A stretch of DNA of 64,000 nucleotides from Pseudomonas hormoni (GCF_018502625.1 NZ_CP075566.1:3520001-3584000); one strand, 5' to 3'; shown: positions 28,602 to 38,076, counted from the first letter of the stretch. Notes: generated by a model not told the origin, from the sequence alone. A program made the numbers and translations.

Positions 28602-28697
28602 GAACGCCTCCTTGGAACTGACCCGGAAAAAATCCGGGCCCTTATCCTTCAGAGGCTAACCGCGCGCAGCAGTGCAATGCAGATGACGAACGGAAAC

Positions 28698-29357
28698 CTA
28701 CTGAGCGCCCAGCGCCTTCTTCGCTCGGGCCGCCGCTTGTTCCTGACCGGCTTGAGCCAGGTCACTCGCTGCTTTCAACCAGCGTTGCTGATCGACATTG
28801 GCCGGAATCTGGTTCGGCTTCTGGATCAGCACCGCCCAACCGCCGGCGTCCTTGAAAGCTGACTCAAACGAACCGAAGCTCATCAACTCCCGACGATTCA
28901 TCCCGGCGCGCAGCAGCACTGTCTGTTTCTGACGGTTGTACCCGGCGAGAATGGCGTAACGCGGTTCCGCCCAGAACGCCGAGCCCTCGGTGAAGCGCAC
29001 CATCACCGGATAACCCGCCGCGACCTGGGTCAGCAGCGCAGGCAGATTGCTGTCGAGGGGATAAACCACCATGCCGTACTCGCGGGCGAGGTTCTGCATA
29101 TTCTGTTGCAACTGAGCTTCCGCGCCAGGCACGTGCAGGGGTTTTTCGAGCAAACCCGGTGTAATCACCACGCCCTGCTGCGACAGCATGCTCGCCAGGA
29201 CCTGCGGTCCGCTTTGATAGTCTTGCCCGCGGTAGAACGTGCCGCTGAGCTCTACCCGTTCCGGCAGCCGCTTGACCTCTGGCGCAACGCTTCCCGCGCA
29301 GCCGGCCAGACCCGCAACACAACCGGCAATCAGTGCTGCCATTCGAATTCGCGACAT
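28698..29357 (-). CDS. C39-peptidase-like lipoprotein with substituted catalytic residues
   Basis: A 219-residue lipoprotein: signal peptide with lipobox LAGC (Cys20), then a papain-like C39 domain. The expected Q-x-x-x-Y-x-C-G-P motif reads QDYQSGP, so the catalytic cysteine is Ser49. The expected histidine before the VxLxGY motif is Arg133 (EPRYAILAGYN). The oxyanion Gln45 remains. The protein therefore looks inactive as a protease and may bind peptides. The C-terminal helix (LAQAGQEQAAARAKK) resembles a TPR-like tail. The start at 29357 was chosen for its GAGGG; ATGs at 29372 and 29375 are also in frame. Confidence 0.75.
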   Translation of the reverse strand: MSRIRMAALIAGCVAGLAGCAGSVAPEVKRLPERVELSGTFYRGQDYQSGPQVLASMLSQQGVVITPGLLEKPLHVPGAEAQLQQNMQNLAREYGMVVYPLDSNLPALLTQVAAGYPVMVRFTEGSAFWAEPRYAILAGYNRQKQTVLLRAGMNRRELMSFGSFESAFKDAGGWAVLIQKPNQIPANVDQQRWLKAASDLAQAGQEQAAARAKKALGAQ

Positions 29358-29591
29358 TACCCGCACCCTCATCACTCTTTTGTTCAGACGCCGTCATCGT
29401 GCTCCCGGCTTGGCCGTCGATCATAGGACGCCACGCGGCAGCGGTATAGCCTTAACCGGCAGTCGAGTGCATTCGATAGAGCGAACTGGTTGGTGACAGA
29501 CGACCTTTGGTCAATAGCCTGAAACACGGCAGCGACTAGACTGTCAGTTGCACAGAGTGTGTGCCCGCAGCAGGGCAAAGAGGAGGCACCG

Positions 29592-29759
29592 ATGAGCCTG
29601 ACAATGACCATAGTAATGTTGATTTCTGGCTGGCTGGCCGTTGCCGCCTCCATGTTGTGGGGCGTCCTGCGGATTGCGCGCCGGCACCATCACCCTGCCC
29701 GGCCCATTCGGATAGCAAACACCGATAAACCGGCTCCGCGCCACGCTACTGCGCATTGA
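29592..29759 (+). CDS. 55-residue single-pass membrane protein
   Basis: AGGAGG lies six bases before the ATG at 29592. Residues 4–26 form one hydrophobic helix (TIVMLISGWLAVAASMLW), followed by a basic, His-rich cytoplasmic tail (RIARRHHHPARP). The positive-inside rule places the C-terminus in the cytoplasm. No family is recognised. It stands alone between divergent and convergent genes. Confidence 0.7.
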   Translation: MSLTMTIVMLISGWLAVAASMLWGVLRIARRHHHPARPIRIANTDKPAPRHATAH

Positions 29760-29786
29760 CGGGCGCATTCAGCCACCCCGAACAAA

Positions 29787-29827
29787 AAAAGGCCGCCTGG
29801 GCTCTTTCGAGCGCAGGCGGCCTTTTG
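29787..29827. terminator. Bidirectional terminator between the small membrane protein and the TerC gene
   Basis: AAAAGGCCGCCTG pairs with CAGGCGGCCTTTT, with A and T runs on both sides. Confidence 0.9.
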
Positions 29828-29838
29828 TATAACGCAGG

Positions 29839-30588
29839 TTACGCTTCAGCGGCTATGCGCTTCTGCTTCGCCCGACGGGACATCATGTTCAAGCCCTCGA
29901 TCGTGGCCGAGAACGCCATGGCCGCGTAGACGTAGCCTTTCGGTACGTGGGCGCCGAAGCCTTCGGCGATCAGCGTCATGCCGATCATGATCAGGAAGCC
30001 CAGCGCCAGCATCACCACCGTCGGGTTGTCGTTGATGAACTTGGCCAACGGGTCGGCGGCCAGCAACATCACCAGCACCGACACCACCACCGCGATGATC
30101 ATGATCGGCAAATGCTCGGTCATGCCGACAGCGGTAATGATGCTGTCGATGGAGAACACCATGTCCAGCATCAGGATCTGACCAATCGCAGCGGCGAAGC
30201 CCAGGGTCACGGTCGAGGTCGCCGACTTCGGATCATCCGGCGCCGGGTCCATGCTGTGATGGATCTCGGTGGTCGCCTTCCACAACAGGAACAGTCCGCC
30301 GGCGATCAGGATCATGTCCTTCCAGGAGAACGCGTGGCCGAGGATCTCGATCACAGGCTCAGTCAGCTGGACGATGAACGCGATGGTGCTCAACAGGGCC
30401 AGTCGCAGGATCAGCGCCATGCCAATACCAATGCGCCGCGCTTTCTGCCGATGCTGCTCGGGTAGTTTATTGGTCAGGATCGAGATGAAGATCAGGTTGT
30501 CGATGCCGAGCACGATTTCCATCACCACCAGCGTAGCCAGGGCGACCCAGGCGGTGGGGCTTGCAGCAAGTTCTAAAAGGTATTCCAT
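29839..30588 (-). CDS. TerC family integral membrane protein
   Basis: A 249-residue protein with about seven membrane segments. [16 protein letters not shown] and [14 protein letters not shown] are the two conserved acidic motifs of TerC-type transporters. Several members export Mn2+, often to metallate exported proteins. AGGACTG lies before the ATG. No yybP-ykoY-like leader was seen in the 29 bp to the next gene. The lipoprotein at 30617 is immediately upstream and may be co-transcribed. Confidence 0.92.
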   Translation of the reverse strand: MEYLLELAASPTAWVALATLVVMEIVLGIDNLIFISILTNKLPEQHRQKARRIGIGMALILRLALLSTIAFIVQLTEPVIEILGHAFSWKDMILIAGGLFLLWKATTEIHHSMDPAPDDPKSATSTVTLGFAAAIGQILMLDMVFSIDSIITAVGMTEHLPIMIIAVVVSVLVMLLAADPLAKFINDNPTVVMLALGFLIMIGMTLIAEGFGAHVPKGYVYAAMAFSATIEGLNMMSRRAKQKRIAAEA

Positions 30589-30616
30589 GGGTCAGTCCTG
30601 ACTCGTTTAAGACGGT

Positions 30617-30859
30617 TTAGATTTCCTGGGACGAAGATTCGGATTTCTCTTTGTCATCGCCCGATGGTTCTTTCTTGCTGATCAACCCGCCGGTGGCATC
30701 GCTGATCGCTTGCTCGGCAGCTTTGTGGGTATCGTCGATCGCTTGTTTGGCGGATTCGGCAGCCTTGCCCATCAGTTGCTGAGCGCTTTTTTCGGCCTGG
30801 TCGCAACCGGCCAATACCAGTAAAGACGCAATCAGCAGTGCCGTGGTTCTAAGCTTCAT
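30617..30859 (-). CDS. Small lipoprotein, helical and charged
   Basis: An 80-residue lipoprotein with lipobox LAGC (Cys19). The mature part is an Ala/Lys/Asp-rich amphipathic helix (KSAQQLMGKAAESAKQAIDD) and ends in a Ser/Glu/Lys tail. GAGGAA precedes the ATG. It resembles entericidin-like or LEA-like stress lipoproteins only in general style, so no function is assigned. A stem-loop lies in its leader. Confidence 0.8.
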   Translation of the reverse strand: MKLRTTALLIASLLVLAGCDQAEKSAQQLMGKAAESAKQAIDDTHKAAEQAISDATGGLISKKEPSGDDKEKSESSSQEI

Positions 30860-30881
30860 GATGCTTTCCTCGATAGAACAA

Positions 30882-30905
30882 AACGGGCCGAAACGATGGC
30901 CCGTT
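30882..30905 (-). promoter_or_regulatory. Stem-loop followed by TTTTG in the leader of the small lipoprotein
   Basis: AACGGGCC pairs with GGCCCGTT across eight bases, 22 bp before the ATG. No minus-strand gene lies upstream to need a terminator, so this may be an attenuator or an mRNA-stabilising hairpin. Confidence 0.4.
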
Positions 30906-30994
30906 GATAGCGAGGCATTCTAGGGAGGCGAACACTTCAGGAAAATTCGTATTTTCAGCGGTTATACTTCGGTTTTAACGAACTGTAGGTCGCC

Positions 30995-31894
30995 ATGCTC
31001 AACTATCGTCAACTGCATTATTTCTGGGTGGTGGCCAAGACCGGCAGCATCGTGCGCGCGTGCGAGCAGCTGAACCTGACGCCGCAGACCATCAGCGGGC
31101 AGATTTCCCTGCTCGAACAAACGTATGGCATCGAATTGTTTCGCCGGGTTGGCCGACAGTTGGAACTCACCGAAGCCGGGCGTCAGGCCCTGCCCTACGC
31201 CGAACAGATGTTTCAGCTCGGCGGTGAACTGGAGTTGATGTTGCGGGCGCAACCCAATGAGCAGCAGATCCTGTTTCGGGTCGGCGTGGCCGACGTTGTG
31301 CCCAAATCCATCGTCTATCGCCTGATTGCGCCGACCATGGAGTTGAGCGAGCCGCTGCGTATCACCTGTCGCGAAGACAAACTGGAGCGCTTGCTCGCCG
31401 ACCTGGCGATTCAGCGCCTTGACCTGGTGATCTCCGACAGTCCGATGCCGTCGCACCTGGACATCAAGGGCTACAGCCAGAAACTCGGGGAATGCGGGAT
31501 CAGCTTCTTCGCCACCGCTGAACTCGCGACGCAGTACGGTCAGGATTTCCCGCGCAGCCTGCACGGCGCACCGTTGCTGATTCCGGGGCCGGAAACCGTG
31601 GTGCGCAGTCGTTTGCAGCGCTGGTTTGCCGAGCAACAGATCCAGCCGCGCATCGTCGGCGAATTCGACGACAGCGCGTTGATGCAGGCGTTTGGTCAAT
31701 CGGGCAGCGGGATTTTCATCGGCCCGAGCGTGATTGCCGATGAAGTGAAACGCCAATACGGCGTGGAGCTGATTGGCCAGACCGACGCCGTGACCGAGTC
31801 GTTCTACGCCATTTCGGTGGAACGCAAGGTCAAGCACCCCGGCATCGTTGCGATTACCGAAGGTGCCCGACGCGAGCTGTTCACCGCGATGTGA
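30995..31894 (+). CDS. nhaR: LysR-family transcriptional activator NhaR
   Basis: A 299-residue LysR protein whose start, MLNYRQLHYFWVVAKTGSI, and TPQTISGQISLLE recognition helix are typical of NhaR, the sodium-responsive activator. The effector domain carries ADVVPKSIVYRLIAP. No nhaA gene is adjacent. In pseudomonads it is usually a solitary regulator and may control other ion or stress genes. It is divergent from the lipoprotein gene and convergent with the MFS gene, 4 bp away. Confidence 0.9.
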   Translation: MLNYRQLHYFWVVAKTGSIVRACEQLNLTPQTISGQISLLEQTYGIELFRRVGRQLELTEAGRQALPYAEQMFQLGGELELMLRAQPNEQQILFRVGVADVVPKSIVYRLIAPTMELSEPLRITCREDKLERLLADLAIQRLDLVISDSPMPSHLDIKGYSQKLGECGISFFATAELATQYGQDFPRSLHGAPLLIPGPETVVRSRLQRWFAEQQIQPRIVGEFDDSALMQAFGQSGSGIFIGPSVIADEVKRQYGVELIGQTDAVTESFYAISVERKVKHPGIVAITEGARRELFTAM

Positions 31895-31898
31895 GGTG

Positions 31899-33053
31899 TC
31901 AGGCGCAGATTTCGCGGGGCTTGAAGGTCATCAGCGCCATGGCCAGCAGAATCGAAGCCAGGATAAAAGCAGCCGCCGCAAAGCCAAGCCCGCCGAGGCC
32001 AACGCTGTCGATCACGCGCCCGCCGATCATCGCACCCAGACCGATCCCGAGGTTGGCCCCGGCAATGTTCAGCGACGCGGCAAAGGCCGGCGCTTCAGGC
32101 GCTGCCTTCATCAATCGCACATGACTGACGAGGAACAACGCCGCCTGCGTCACGCCCCAGATCCCCATCGCCGCCGCCAGCCCCAGCGGCGAATGAATGT
32201 TCGGCACCAGCGCCACCATGCCGGCAATCATGAAGGCGCAGAACGTCACGGAAGCGATCAGCGGATGACGATCCACCGCGCGACCGCCCAGCGAGTTGCC
32301 GATCAAGCCCACCGCGCCGAAGCCCATCAGGCACCAGCCCACCACCGTGCCATTGAAGCCGGCCAGCCGCTCAAGGATGTCGGCCAGATAGGTGTAAGCG
32401 GTGAACATGCCGCTGAACACCAGGATCGACAGCAACACATGCCCAATCATCAGGGGACTGCGCAGAATTTTGAACTGTGAACGAAAACTCACTTGATGCT
32501 GATGCAGGCTGGTTTTTGGCAGGTAGATAAACAGCAGCAACGCCTTGGCAAACGCGATCACCGCCAGAATGCCAAAGGCACTGCGCCAACCGAATGCATC
32601 GGAAATCAGCGTGCCGACCGGAATGCCAAACACCGTGGCGCAGACGATGCCAAAACCGATCTTGGCGATGGCGCGCCCGGCGTAATCCGGCCCGACGATG
32701 TCCACCGCTGTCTCACTGGCCAGCGCCCAGAACACCGGCAGCCCGAGCGCGGGAATCAACCGCGCAACGGCCATCACCCAAATGTTCGGCGCAAACGCCG
32801 CGAGGGTGTTGGCCAGGCCGAACATGATCAATACCGAAATGAACAACTTGCGCCGTTCGAACCGGGCGAAGTACGCGGTCAGGAATGGCCCGAACGCGGC
32901 GACGGTGAAGGCGAACAGGGTCACCAGCAAACCCGCTTGCGGGATGCTGACTTCGAGGTCTCGAGCAATCGCCGGCAACAGGCCGACGATAACGAATTCT
33001 GTGGTCAGCACCGTGAAACCGGCGGCGGACAACAGAAGGATGGGCAACAGCAT
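31899..33053 (-). CDS. MFS transporter, drug/sugar efflux (DHA1/AraJ-like) type
   Basis: A 384-residue protein with twelve hydrophobic segments. TTEFVIVGLLPAIARDL is the start motif of the AraJ/SotB-like branch, and ARFERRKLFI is the loop 2–3 motif. The ATG at 33053 has GGAG eight bases upstream; the frame open to 33308 extends into the promoter region. It is a solitary gene. Exported substrate is unknown. Confidence 0.88.
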   Translation of the reverse strand: MLLPILLLSAAGFTVLTTEFVIVGLLPAIARDLEVSIPQAGLLVTLFAFTVAAFGPFLTAYFARFERRKLFISVLIMFGLANTLAAFAPNIWVMAVARLIPALGLPVFWALASETAVDIVGPDYAGRAIAKIGFGIVCATVFGIPVGTLISDAFGWRSAFGILAVIAFAKALLLFIYLPKTSLHQHQVSFRSQFKILRSPLMIGHVLLSILVFSGMFTAYTYLADILERLAGFNGTVVGWCLMGFGAVGLIGNSLGGRAVDRHPLIASVTFCAFMIAGMVALVPNIHSPLGLAAAMGIWGVTQAALFLVSHVRLMKAAPEAPAFAASLNIAGANLGIGLGAMIGGRVIDSVGLGGLGFAAAAFILASILLAMALMTFKPREICA

Positions 33054-33333
33054 GCAGAACTCCAGAAAACGACGACACCAGCGATAGCCCGAAGGCCCAC
33101 TGGCAGAGATGAAAATGAGGATGCGCAATGTTAACAGAGTGTTTCCAAATGGGGTTGCACGAACCTGCCAATCGCGTTTAACAGGCGGGTGGCAGATCGT
33201 CACAGGTCTGAAGGATGCAGACGACGCTGTGATAAAGTCCGCGCCCTGCGATTCGTACACCCTGTTCATCCGCCCTTCAATGGCCGCGATGTCGCAACAC
33301 CCCCGCACCTAAAAAAATCAGAGATGCCGTTTT

Positions 33334-34566
33334 ATGACCGCTTCATCCCCTTCGCTATTGCAACGCTTGAAACGCTTGAGCCTGGTTTCGCAAATCATCA
33401 TCGGCCTGCTCGCCGGGATTGCCCTGGCGCTGGTTGCGCCCGAGGTGGCGAAGTCCACCGCGTTCATCGGCAAAGTGTTCGTCTCGGCGCTGAAAGCTGT
33501 CGCGCCGATTCTGGTGTTCGTGCTGGTCATGGCGTCGATCGCCAACCACAAGCACGGCCAGGAAACCCACATCCGGCCGATTCTGTTTCTGTACCTGCTT
33601 GGCACGTTTGCCGCCGCGGTGGTCGCGGTCGTGGCCAGCATGATGTTCCCGTCGAGTCTGGTGCTGTCCACTCACGACGTCGCGGTGACGGCGCCGGGCG
33701 GTATCGGTGAAGTGCTGCAAAGTCTGCTGCTGAGCGTGGTGGATAACCCGGTCAGCGCGCTGATGAATGCCAATTTCATCGGCATTCTGGCGTGGGCCAT
33801 CGGCATGGGCGTTGCCATTCGCCATGCCGGTGACACCACGCGTGAAGTACTCGGTGATTTGTCTAACGGCGTGACCCTGATCGTGCGCCTGGTGATCCGT
33901 TTTGCGCCGCTGGGGATTTTCGGCCTGGTGGCTTCGACCCTTGCCACTTCCGGCTTCGGTGCCTTGATCGGCTACGCGCATCTGCTGGCGGTGTTGTTGG
34001 GCTGCATGCTGTTTGTGGCGCTGGTGATGAACCCGGTGATCGTGTTCTGGAAGCTGCGTCGCAACCCGTATCCGCTGGTGATCATGTGCTTGCGTGAAAG
34101 CGGCATCACGGCGTTCTTTACCCGCAGCTCGGCGGCGAACATTCCGGTCAATCTAGAGTTGAGCAAGCGTTTGGGGCTGCATGAGGACACTTATTCAGTC
34201 TCGATTCCGCTGGGTGCGACGATCAACATGGCGGGGGCTGCGATCACCATCACCGTGCTGACTCTGGCGGCTGTGCATACGCTGGGTATTGCGGTGGACA
34301 TTCCAACCGCCATTCTGTTGAGCGTCGTTGCGGCGATCTGTGCTTGTGGCGCTTCGGGTGTGGCGGGCGGGTCGTTGTTGCTGATTCCATTGGCATGCAG
34401 CCTGTTTGGTATTCCGAGTGAGATCGCCATGCAGGTGGTGGCGGTCGGGTTCATCATCGGGGTGTTGCAGGATTCGGCGGAGACTGCGTTGAATTCTTCT
34501 ACTGATGTGTTGTTTACGGCGGCGGCTTGTTTGGGTGAGGACGAGAAGGCTCAGCGTTTGGCGTGA
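33334..34566 (+). CDS. sstT: Serine/threonine:sodium symporter
   Basis: A 410-residue dicarboxylate/amino-acid:cation symporter family protein. [20 protein letters not shown], the Ser-rich hairpin [10 protein letters not shown], and [21 protein letters not shown] are characteristic. It imports serine and threonine with Na+. It is divergent from the MFS gene with a 280-bp gap containing no convincing frame. A palindromic repeat element follows it. Confidence 0.95.
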   Translation: MTASSPSLLQRLKRLSLVSQIIIGLLAGIALALVAPEVAKSTAFIGKVFVSALKAVAPILVFVLVMASIANHKHGQETHIRPILFLYLLGTFAAAVVAVVASMMFPSSLVLSTHDVAVTAPGGIGEVLQSLLLSVVDNPVSALMNANFIGILAWAIGMGVAIRHAGDTTREVLGDLSNGVTLIVRLVIRFAPLGIFGLVASTLATSGFGALIGYAHLLAVLLGCMLFVALVMNPVIVFWKLRRNPYPLVIMCLRESGITAFFTRSSAANIPVNLELSKRLGLHEDTYSVSIPLGATINMAGAAITITVLTLAAVHTLGIAVDIPTAILLSVVAAICACGASGVAGGSLLLIPLACSLFGIPSEIAMQVVAVGFIIGVLQDSAETALNSSTDVLFTAAACLGEDEKAQRLA

Positions 34567-34597
34567 CACGCTGTTTGGGGTTGGTTTGTTTTGGGGG

Positions 34598-34836
34598 CAT
34601 ATCCGTTTCTGCGGTAACGGCGGCTATTGGTTCCGCTCTTACAGCGGGTTACTTGGAAAAACGGAACGCCGCCCGGCGCCAAGTAACCAAGCGCTTTTGC
34701 CCCTTTCGTTCGGTGCCTCGCTAAGGCTCGGGCCGTACGTCAGGGGCAAAGCCTTTTGGTTCCTTTTCGGCGTTTGGAAAAGGGACTCGCCGTAAGGGCG
34801 AAACCACTAGCCGCCGTTACCGCAGGAATGGATATG
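34598..34836. repeat. 239-bp non-coding element with 28-bp imperfect terminal inverted repeats
   Basis: The ends, CATATCCGTTTCTGCGGTAA… and …TTACCGCAGGAATGGATATG, match over 28 bases with two mismatches (34598–34625 and 34809–34836). The interior holds further inverted segments (TTACTTGG/CCAAGTAA and CTTTTGCCCC/GGGGCAAAGCC). It encodes nothing plausible and has no obvious target-site duplication. It resembles the long dispersed repeats I recall from P. fluorescens genomes and could be a MITE-like unit or a structured RNA. It fills the 420-bp gap between sstT and the DUF1993 gene. Confidence 0.75.
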
Positions 34837-34935
34837 TACTCGGTCAACAAAATATAGGTCGGCTATCAGGCCGCCATCGCTGTCAAGCCAGCCCCCACAA
34901 GGGTCAGCGGCGTAAATGAAAAATGCTTACAGATG

Positions 34936-34973
34936 AAAAAGCCCCCGCAACCTGAGGCTGCGGGGGCTTTTTT
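34936..34973 (-). terminator. Terminator of the DUF1993 gene
   Basis: AAAAAGCCCCCGCA pairs with TGCGGGGGCTTTTT, with T runs on both strands. Confidence 0.9.
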
Positions 34974-34986
34974 GTACCCGGGCGGT

Positions 34987-35496
34987 TTAGAACGCGCCCA
35001 TGTAATCGCGCTTGCCCACTTCCACGCCGTTGTGACGCAGCAGCGCGTAAGCGGTGGTGACGTGGAAGAAGAACTGCGGCAAACCGTAGCTCAGCAGGTA
35101 AGCCTGGCCGCTGAAGCGCTTCTCTTTCGGCGTGCCTGGACGAGTAACGATCTCGATGCCTTCCTTGCCGTTGATCTGCTCCGGCTTGATCTCGCCGATG
35201 TAAGCCAGAACCTTGGTCAGCAGCGCTTGCAGCTCGGCGAAGGTGGTTTCAGTGTCGTCGTACTTCGGCACTTCGATCTCGGCCAGACGCGAAGAAACAC
35301 CCTTGGCGAAATCCACCGCGATCTGCACCTGACGCACCAGCGGGAACATGTCCGGGTACAGACGGGCCTGCAGGAAAGCGTTCGGATCGATGTTCTTCGC
35401 AGTGGCGTGGGCTTCGGCCTTGTTCAGAACGTCGCTCAGGGCGGTGAGCAATTGTTTGAAAACCGGAACGGAAGCGTCATACAGGGAAATGGTCAT
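34987..35496 (-). CDS. DUF1993 family protein
   Basis: A 169-residue soluble protein starting MTISLYDASVPVFKQLL. The YPDMFPLVRQVQIAVDFAKG segment and the C-terminal helix (FFFHVTTAYALLRHNG) resemble the DinB-like four-helix fold of DUF1993. No signal peptide. The ATG at 35496 was preferred over upstream frames overlapping the glycosyltransferase gene. Function is unknown. It is 40 bp downstream of the glycosyltransferase operon, but has its own terminator. Confidence 0.85.
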   Translation of the reverse strand: MTISLYDASVPVFKQLLTALSDVLNKAEAHATAKNIDPNAFLQARLYPDMFPLVRQVQIAVDFAKGVSSRLAEIEVPKYDDTETTFAELQALLTKVLAYIGEIKPEQINGKEGIEIVTRPGTPKEKRFSGQAYLLSYGLPQFFFHVTTAYALLRHNGVEVGKRDYMGAF

Positions 35497-35536
35497 GGCA
35501 GTCTCGTGTGGTGACAGGTGTGAAACGTGGGGACGA

Positions 35537-37057
35537 TTATAGCGATGCACGGTCCCAGGTGAAGCGATAGATATGGGCGGGCGGGCCAGGATGGCAATTG
35601 CCATTATCAGCGTCGGCACCGACGATCGACCACTGCGCCCGCGAGGTCTCGCCCAACTCGCGGGCGGCCTGAGGATTGAAACACTGGCCGAGCTGTTCAT
35701 CCGGCACCAACGCGTACGCCTGCGGATGCTCGCGCAGCCACTGCGCCGCCTGTTCGACCGTGGAACCGGCCATTCCGAAATGCACGATCGGTTGCCTTGC
35801 GAACAACCAATGCCCCTCGCGCCAGTTGACCAACACCAGGTCAGCGCCCTGGGTCATTGTCGCCGCCTGCGCCATCAGCGCTTCATGAGGGTTGTCCCCA
35901 TCCTTGACCGGCTCGATGAAACCGCGGGCAAACCACAGCGCAAACCAGGCCACGGCCACCCCCTGAAAGATTCGCCAGCCGAGCAGACGCCGACGGAACC
36001 AGCGCTTGAACAGCCACGGCATCAGCGGCGCGGCGACCAGCACCAGCCCCGGCAATGCCGGATAGATGTACAACTTGCGCTTGCCGCTGCTCAGGCAGAA
36101 AAAAAGCACGACCAGCACCACCCAACCCAGCAGCACCAGCACTCGACCGTCGCGCTTGCGCAACTGCCTGCGCCAGGCGGGAATCAGCCACGGCAAGGCG
36201 AGCACCAATGGCAGCCAATACTGCGGAATGACGTTGACAAAGAAATACCAGAATGGCTCGCGGTGATCCCAGGCTGCTGCATAGCGCCCCGCCGTCTGGC
36301 GCAGCAGGATTTCCCGCGCATAAGCGATTTCGTCAGCGCCGCCATTGAGCGCGATGGACAGGGCCAAGGGCAGCAGCCAGATGGCAACGGCGCCCAGTAC
36401 CACCACAACACCCATCAACCACTTGCGCGCCTCGCCCGGCATCGCCACCACGCCGGGCCAGCCTTTGCGCACGGCATAGGCATACGGAATCAGCATCAAC
36501 GCCGGCACGAAGCCGACCCCTTTGGTGATCACGCCGATGCCCATGGCGGCGCATCCGGCGTAAAACCAGCGCCAGGCAGGCCCGAGCAGCAGGTGACGGG
36601 TCAGGCCGTACAGGCCCAGCGATGTGAACAGAATCAGAAAACTGTCGATCTGGCCGGTCCGCAGAATGCTGTAGGTCTGATAGGTCGCCAGGTACAGCAG
36701 CGCCGCCGTTCGACCGGCTCGCCGGTTCCAGAGTCTGCGGCCCAGGTCGTAGAGCATCGCCGTAACCGAGGTGGCAGACAGCAGCCCCGGAATATAAAGG
36801 GCAATGGCGGGCATCCCGGTGATCCAGGTGAAAAACGCCACGGTCCACATGAATATCGGTGGTTTATCGCCGTAAATCTCCGCGGCGCGATGGGGAATCA
36901 GCCACGAACCGTTGTGCAGCATCTCCAGCGCCACGCCGAGGAAGCGCTCCTCGTCCACATTCTGCGGCTGGCGCAGACCGAGCCCCGCGCCGACCAGCAA
37001 CAGAGCAAGCAACATCAGCCCCAGGCATTCGACGCCGGGTGACAGGGTTCGGCGCAT
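35537..37057 (-). CDS. ArnT/PMT-like membrane glycosyltransferase (GT83 type)
   Basis: A 506-residue protein with about 11 membrane segments. QNVDEERFLGVALEML is the luminal D-E motif of the ArnT/PMT superfamily, and EIYGDKPPIFMW follows as in ArnT. The C-terminal third is periplasmic. It should transfer a sugar from a polyprenyl phosphate carrier to an acceptor on the periplasmic face, such as lipid A. It lies 3 bp after the LAB_N gene and is the last gene of the epimerase–GT2–LAB_N–GT83 operon. Rhizobial RgtA–D, which add galacturonate, are a good model. Confidence 0.9.
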   Translation of the reverse strand: MRRTLSPGVECLGLMLLALLLVGAGLGLRQPQNVDEERFLGVALEMLHNGSWLIPHRAAEIYGDKPPIFMWTVAFFTWITGMPAIALYIPGLLSATSVTAMLYDLGRRLWNRRAGRTAALLYLATYQTYSILRTGQIDSFLILFTSLGLYGLTRHLLLGPAWRWFYAGCAAMGIGVITKGVGFVPALMLIPYAYAVRKGWPGVVAMPGEARKWLMGVVVVLGAVAIWLLPLALSIALNGGADEIAYAREILLRQTAGRYAAAWDHREPFWYFFVNVIPQYWLPLVLALPWLIPAWRRQLRKRDGRVLVLLGWVVLVVLFFCLSSGKRKLYIYPALPGLVLVAAPLMPWLFKRWFRRRLLGWRIFQGVAVAWFALWFARGFIEPVKDGDNPHEALMAQAATMTQGADLVLVNWREGHWLFARQPIVHFGMAGSTVEQAAQWLREHPQAYALVPDEQLGQCFNPQAARELGETSRAQWSIVGADADNGNCHPGPPAHIYRFTWDRASL

Positions 37058-37060
37058 GGG

Positions 37061-37339
37061 TCAGTCCTTCAAGGTTTTGCTGCGGGCAATCAATTGCAGG
37101 TTGCGCAAGTAAACGATGGAGCCGAACGCCTGGCCGGCGATGAACACCGGGTCCTGTCGGTAAATCGCGTACGCGAACAACAGCGCGCTGCCGATGATGC
37201 TCAGGTACCAGAAGCTCACCGGAATCACGCTGCGCTTTTTGTATTCGCTGTACAGCCACTGCAGGACAAAGCGGCCGGTAAAGGCGATCTGGCCACTGAA
37301 ACCGACCACCAGCCACAGGGTTTCGCGGGACAGGTTCAT
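37061..37339 (-). CDS. LAB_N (lipid A biosynthesis N-terminal) domain membrane protein
   Basis: A 92-residue protein with three hydrophobic segments; QIAFTGRFVLQWLYSEYKKRSVIPVSFWYLS is the LAB_N signature region (37195–37300). ATGA overlaps the stop of the GT2 gene by four bases. Proteins of this type pair with polyprenyl-phosphate GT2 enzymes and may help flip the sugar–lipid, like ArnE/F; that role is inferred. Confidence 0.88.
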   Translation of the reverse strand: MNLSRETLWLVVGFSGQIAFTGRFVLQWLYSEYKKRSVIPVSFWYLSIIGSALLFAYAIYRQDPVFIAGQAFGSIVYLRNLQLIARSKTLKD

Positions 37340-38076
37340 CCTTCGATCTCCTGCGCATGAGTGTTCAGACGCGTGCGCCGGATCAGCCACCAGACACCGA
37401 TCAGGTCGAGAACACCCACCAGCGCACGGTCAATGTTGCCGTATTTGGAAACCCCGGCCGTACGGGATCGGTGGTTGACCGGGTGGGTGATCATGCGGCC
37501 GTTGTGGCGCTGGATCAGCGCAGGAATGTAGCGGTGCATATGGTCGAAGTACGGCAAACGCAGAAACGCCGCGCGCTGAATCAGTTTCAGCCCGCAACCG
37601 GTGTCCGGCGTCTGGTCCTTGAGCATGCGGCGGCGTATCCCGTTGGCAAACCGCGAGGCCCAGCGCTTGCTCGCGGTGTCGCGGCGGTTGACCCGATGCC
37701 CGGCCACCAATTGCAGGTCGGCGGTGGCTGACTCACTGCGCACCAGCGCCAGCATGCCGGGGATGTCCGCAGGGTCGTTTTGACCGTCGCCATCGAGGGT
37801 GGCCAGCCATTGGCCCCGGGCGGCAAGTGCGGCGTGGTAGAGCGAAGTGCTCTGTCCCAGCGAACGCTCATGCCGCAGGATGCGCAACGTGCTCAGCCCG
37901 CTGTGCCGGGTGTTTCGCAATGCCTGCAAGGTGGCGTCAGTGCTGCCGTCGTCGACAACGATGACTTCGTACGCTTCATCCGCCAGTGCGATGCGGATTT
38001 CTTCCAGCAGCAAGGTGAGATTGCTCGCTTCGTTTTTTGCCGGAATCAGCACGGATACAAATAGGTCTTGGCTCAT
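37336..38076 (-). CDS. GT2 polyprenyl-phosphate glycosyltransferase (ArnC/DPM1-like)
   Basis: A 246-residue enzyme. SVLIPAKNEASNL, IVVDDGSTDAT and LDGDGQNDP are the nucleotide-sugar and metal-binding motifs. One C-terminal hydrophobic segment (ALVGVLDLIGVWWLI) anchors it. It should attach a sugar from a UDP-sugar to undecaprenyl phosphate on the cytoplasmic face. It overlaps the LAB_N gene by four bases and follows the epimerase gene by 45 bp. RgtE of rhizobia, which makes polyprenyl-phospho-galacturonate, is a functional analogue. Confidence 0.9.
   Translation of the reverse strand: MSQDLFVSVLIPAKNEASNLTLLLEEIRIALADEAYEVIVVDDGSTDATLQALRNTRHSGLSTLRILRHERSLGQSTSLYHAALAARGQWLATLDGDGQNDPADIPGMLALVRSESATADLQLVAGHRVNRRDTASKRWASRFANGIRRRMLKDQTPDTGCGLKLIQRAAFLRLPYFDHMHRYIPALIQRHNGRMITHPVNHRSRTAGVSKYGNIDRALVGVLDLIGVWWLIRRTRLNTHAQEIEG

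Noticed and set aside
34505..34795. 96-residue open frame after sstT
   Set aside because: It lies within the palindromic repeat element and starts inside sstT; no ribosome site.
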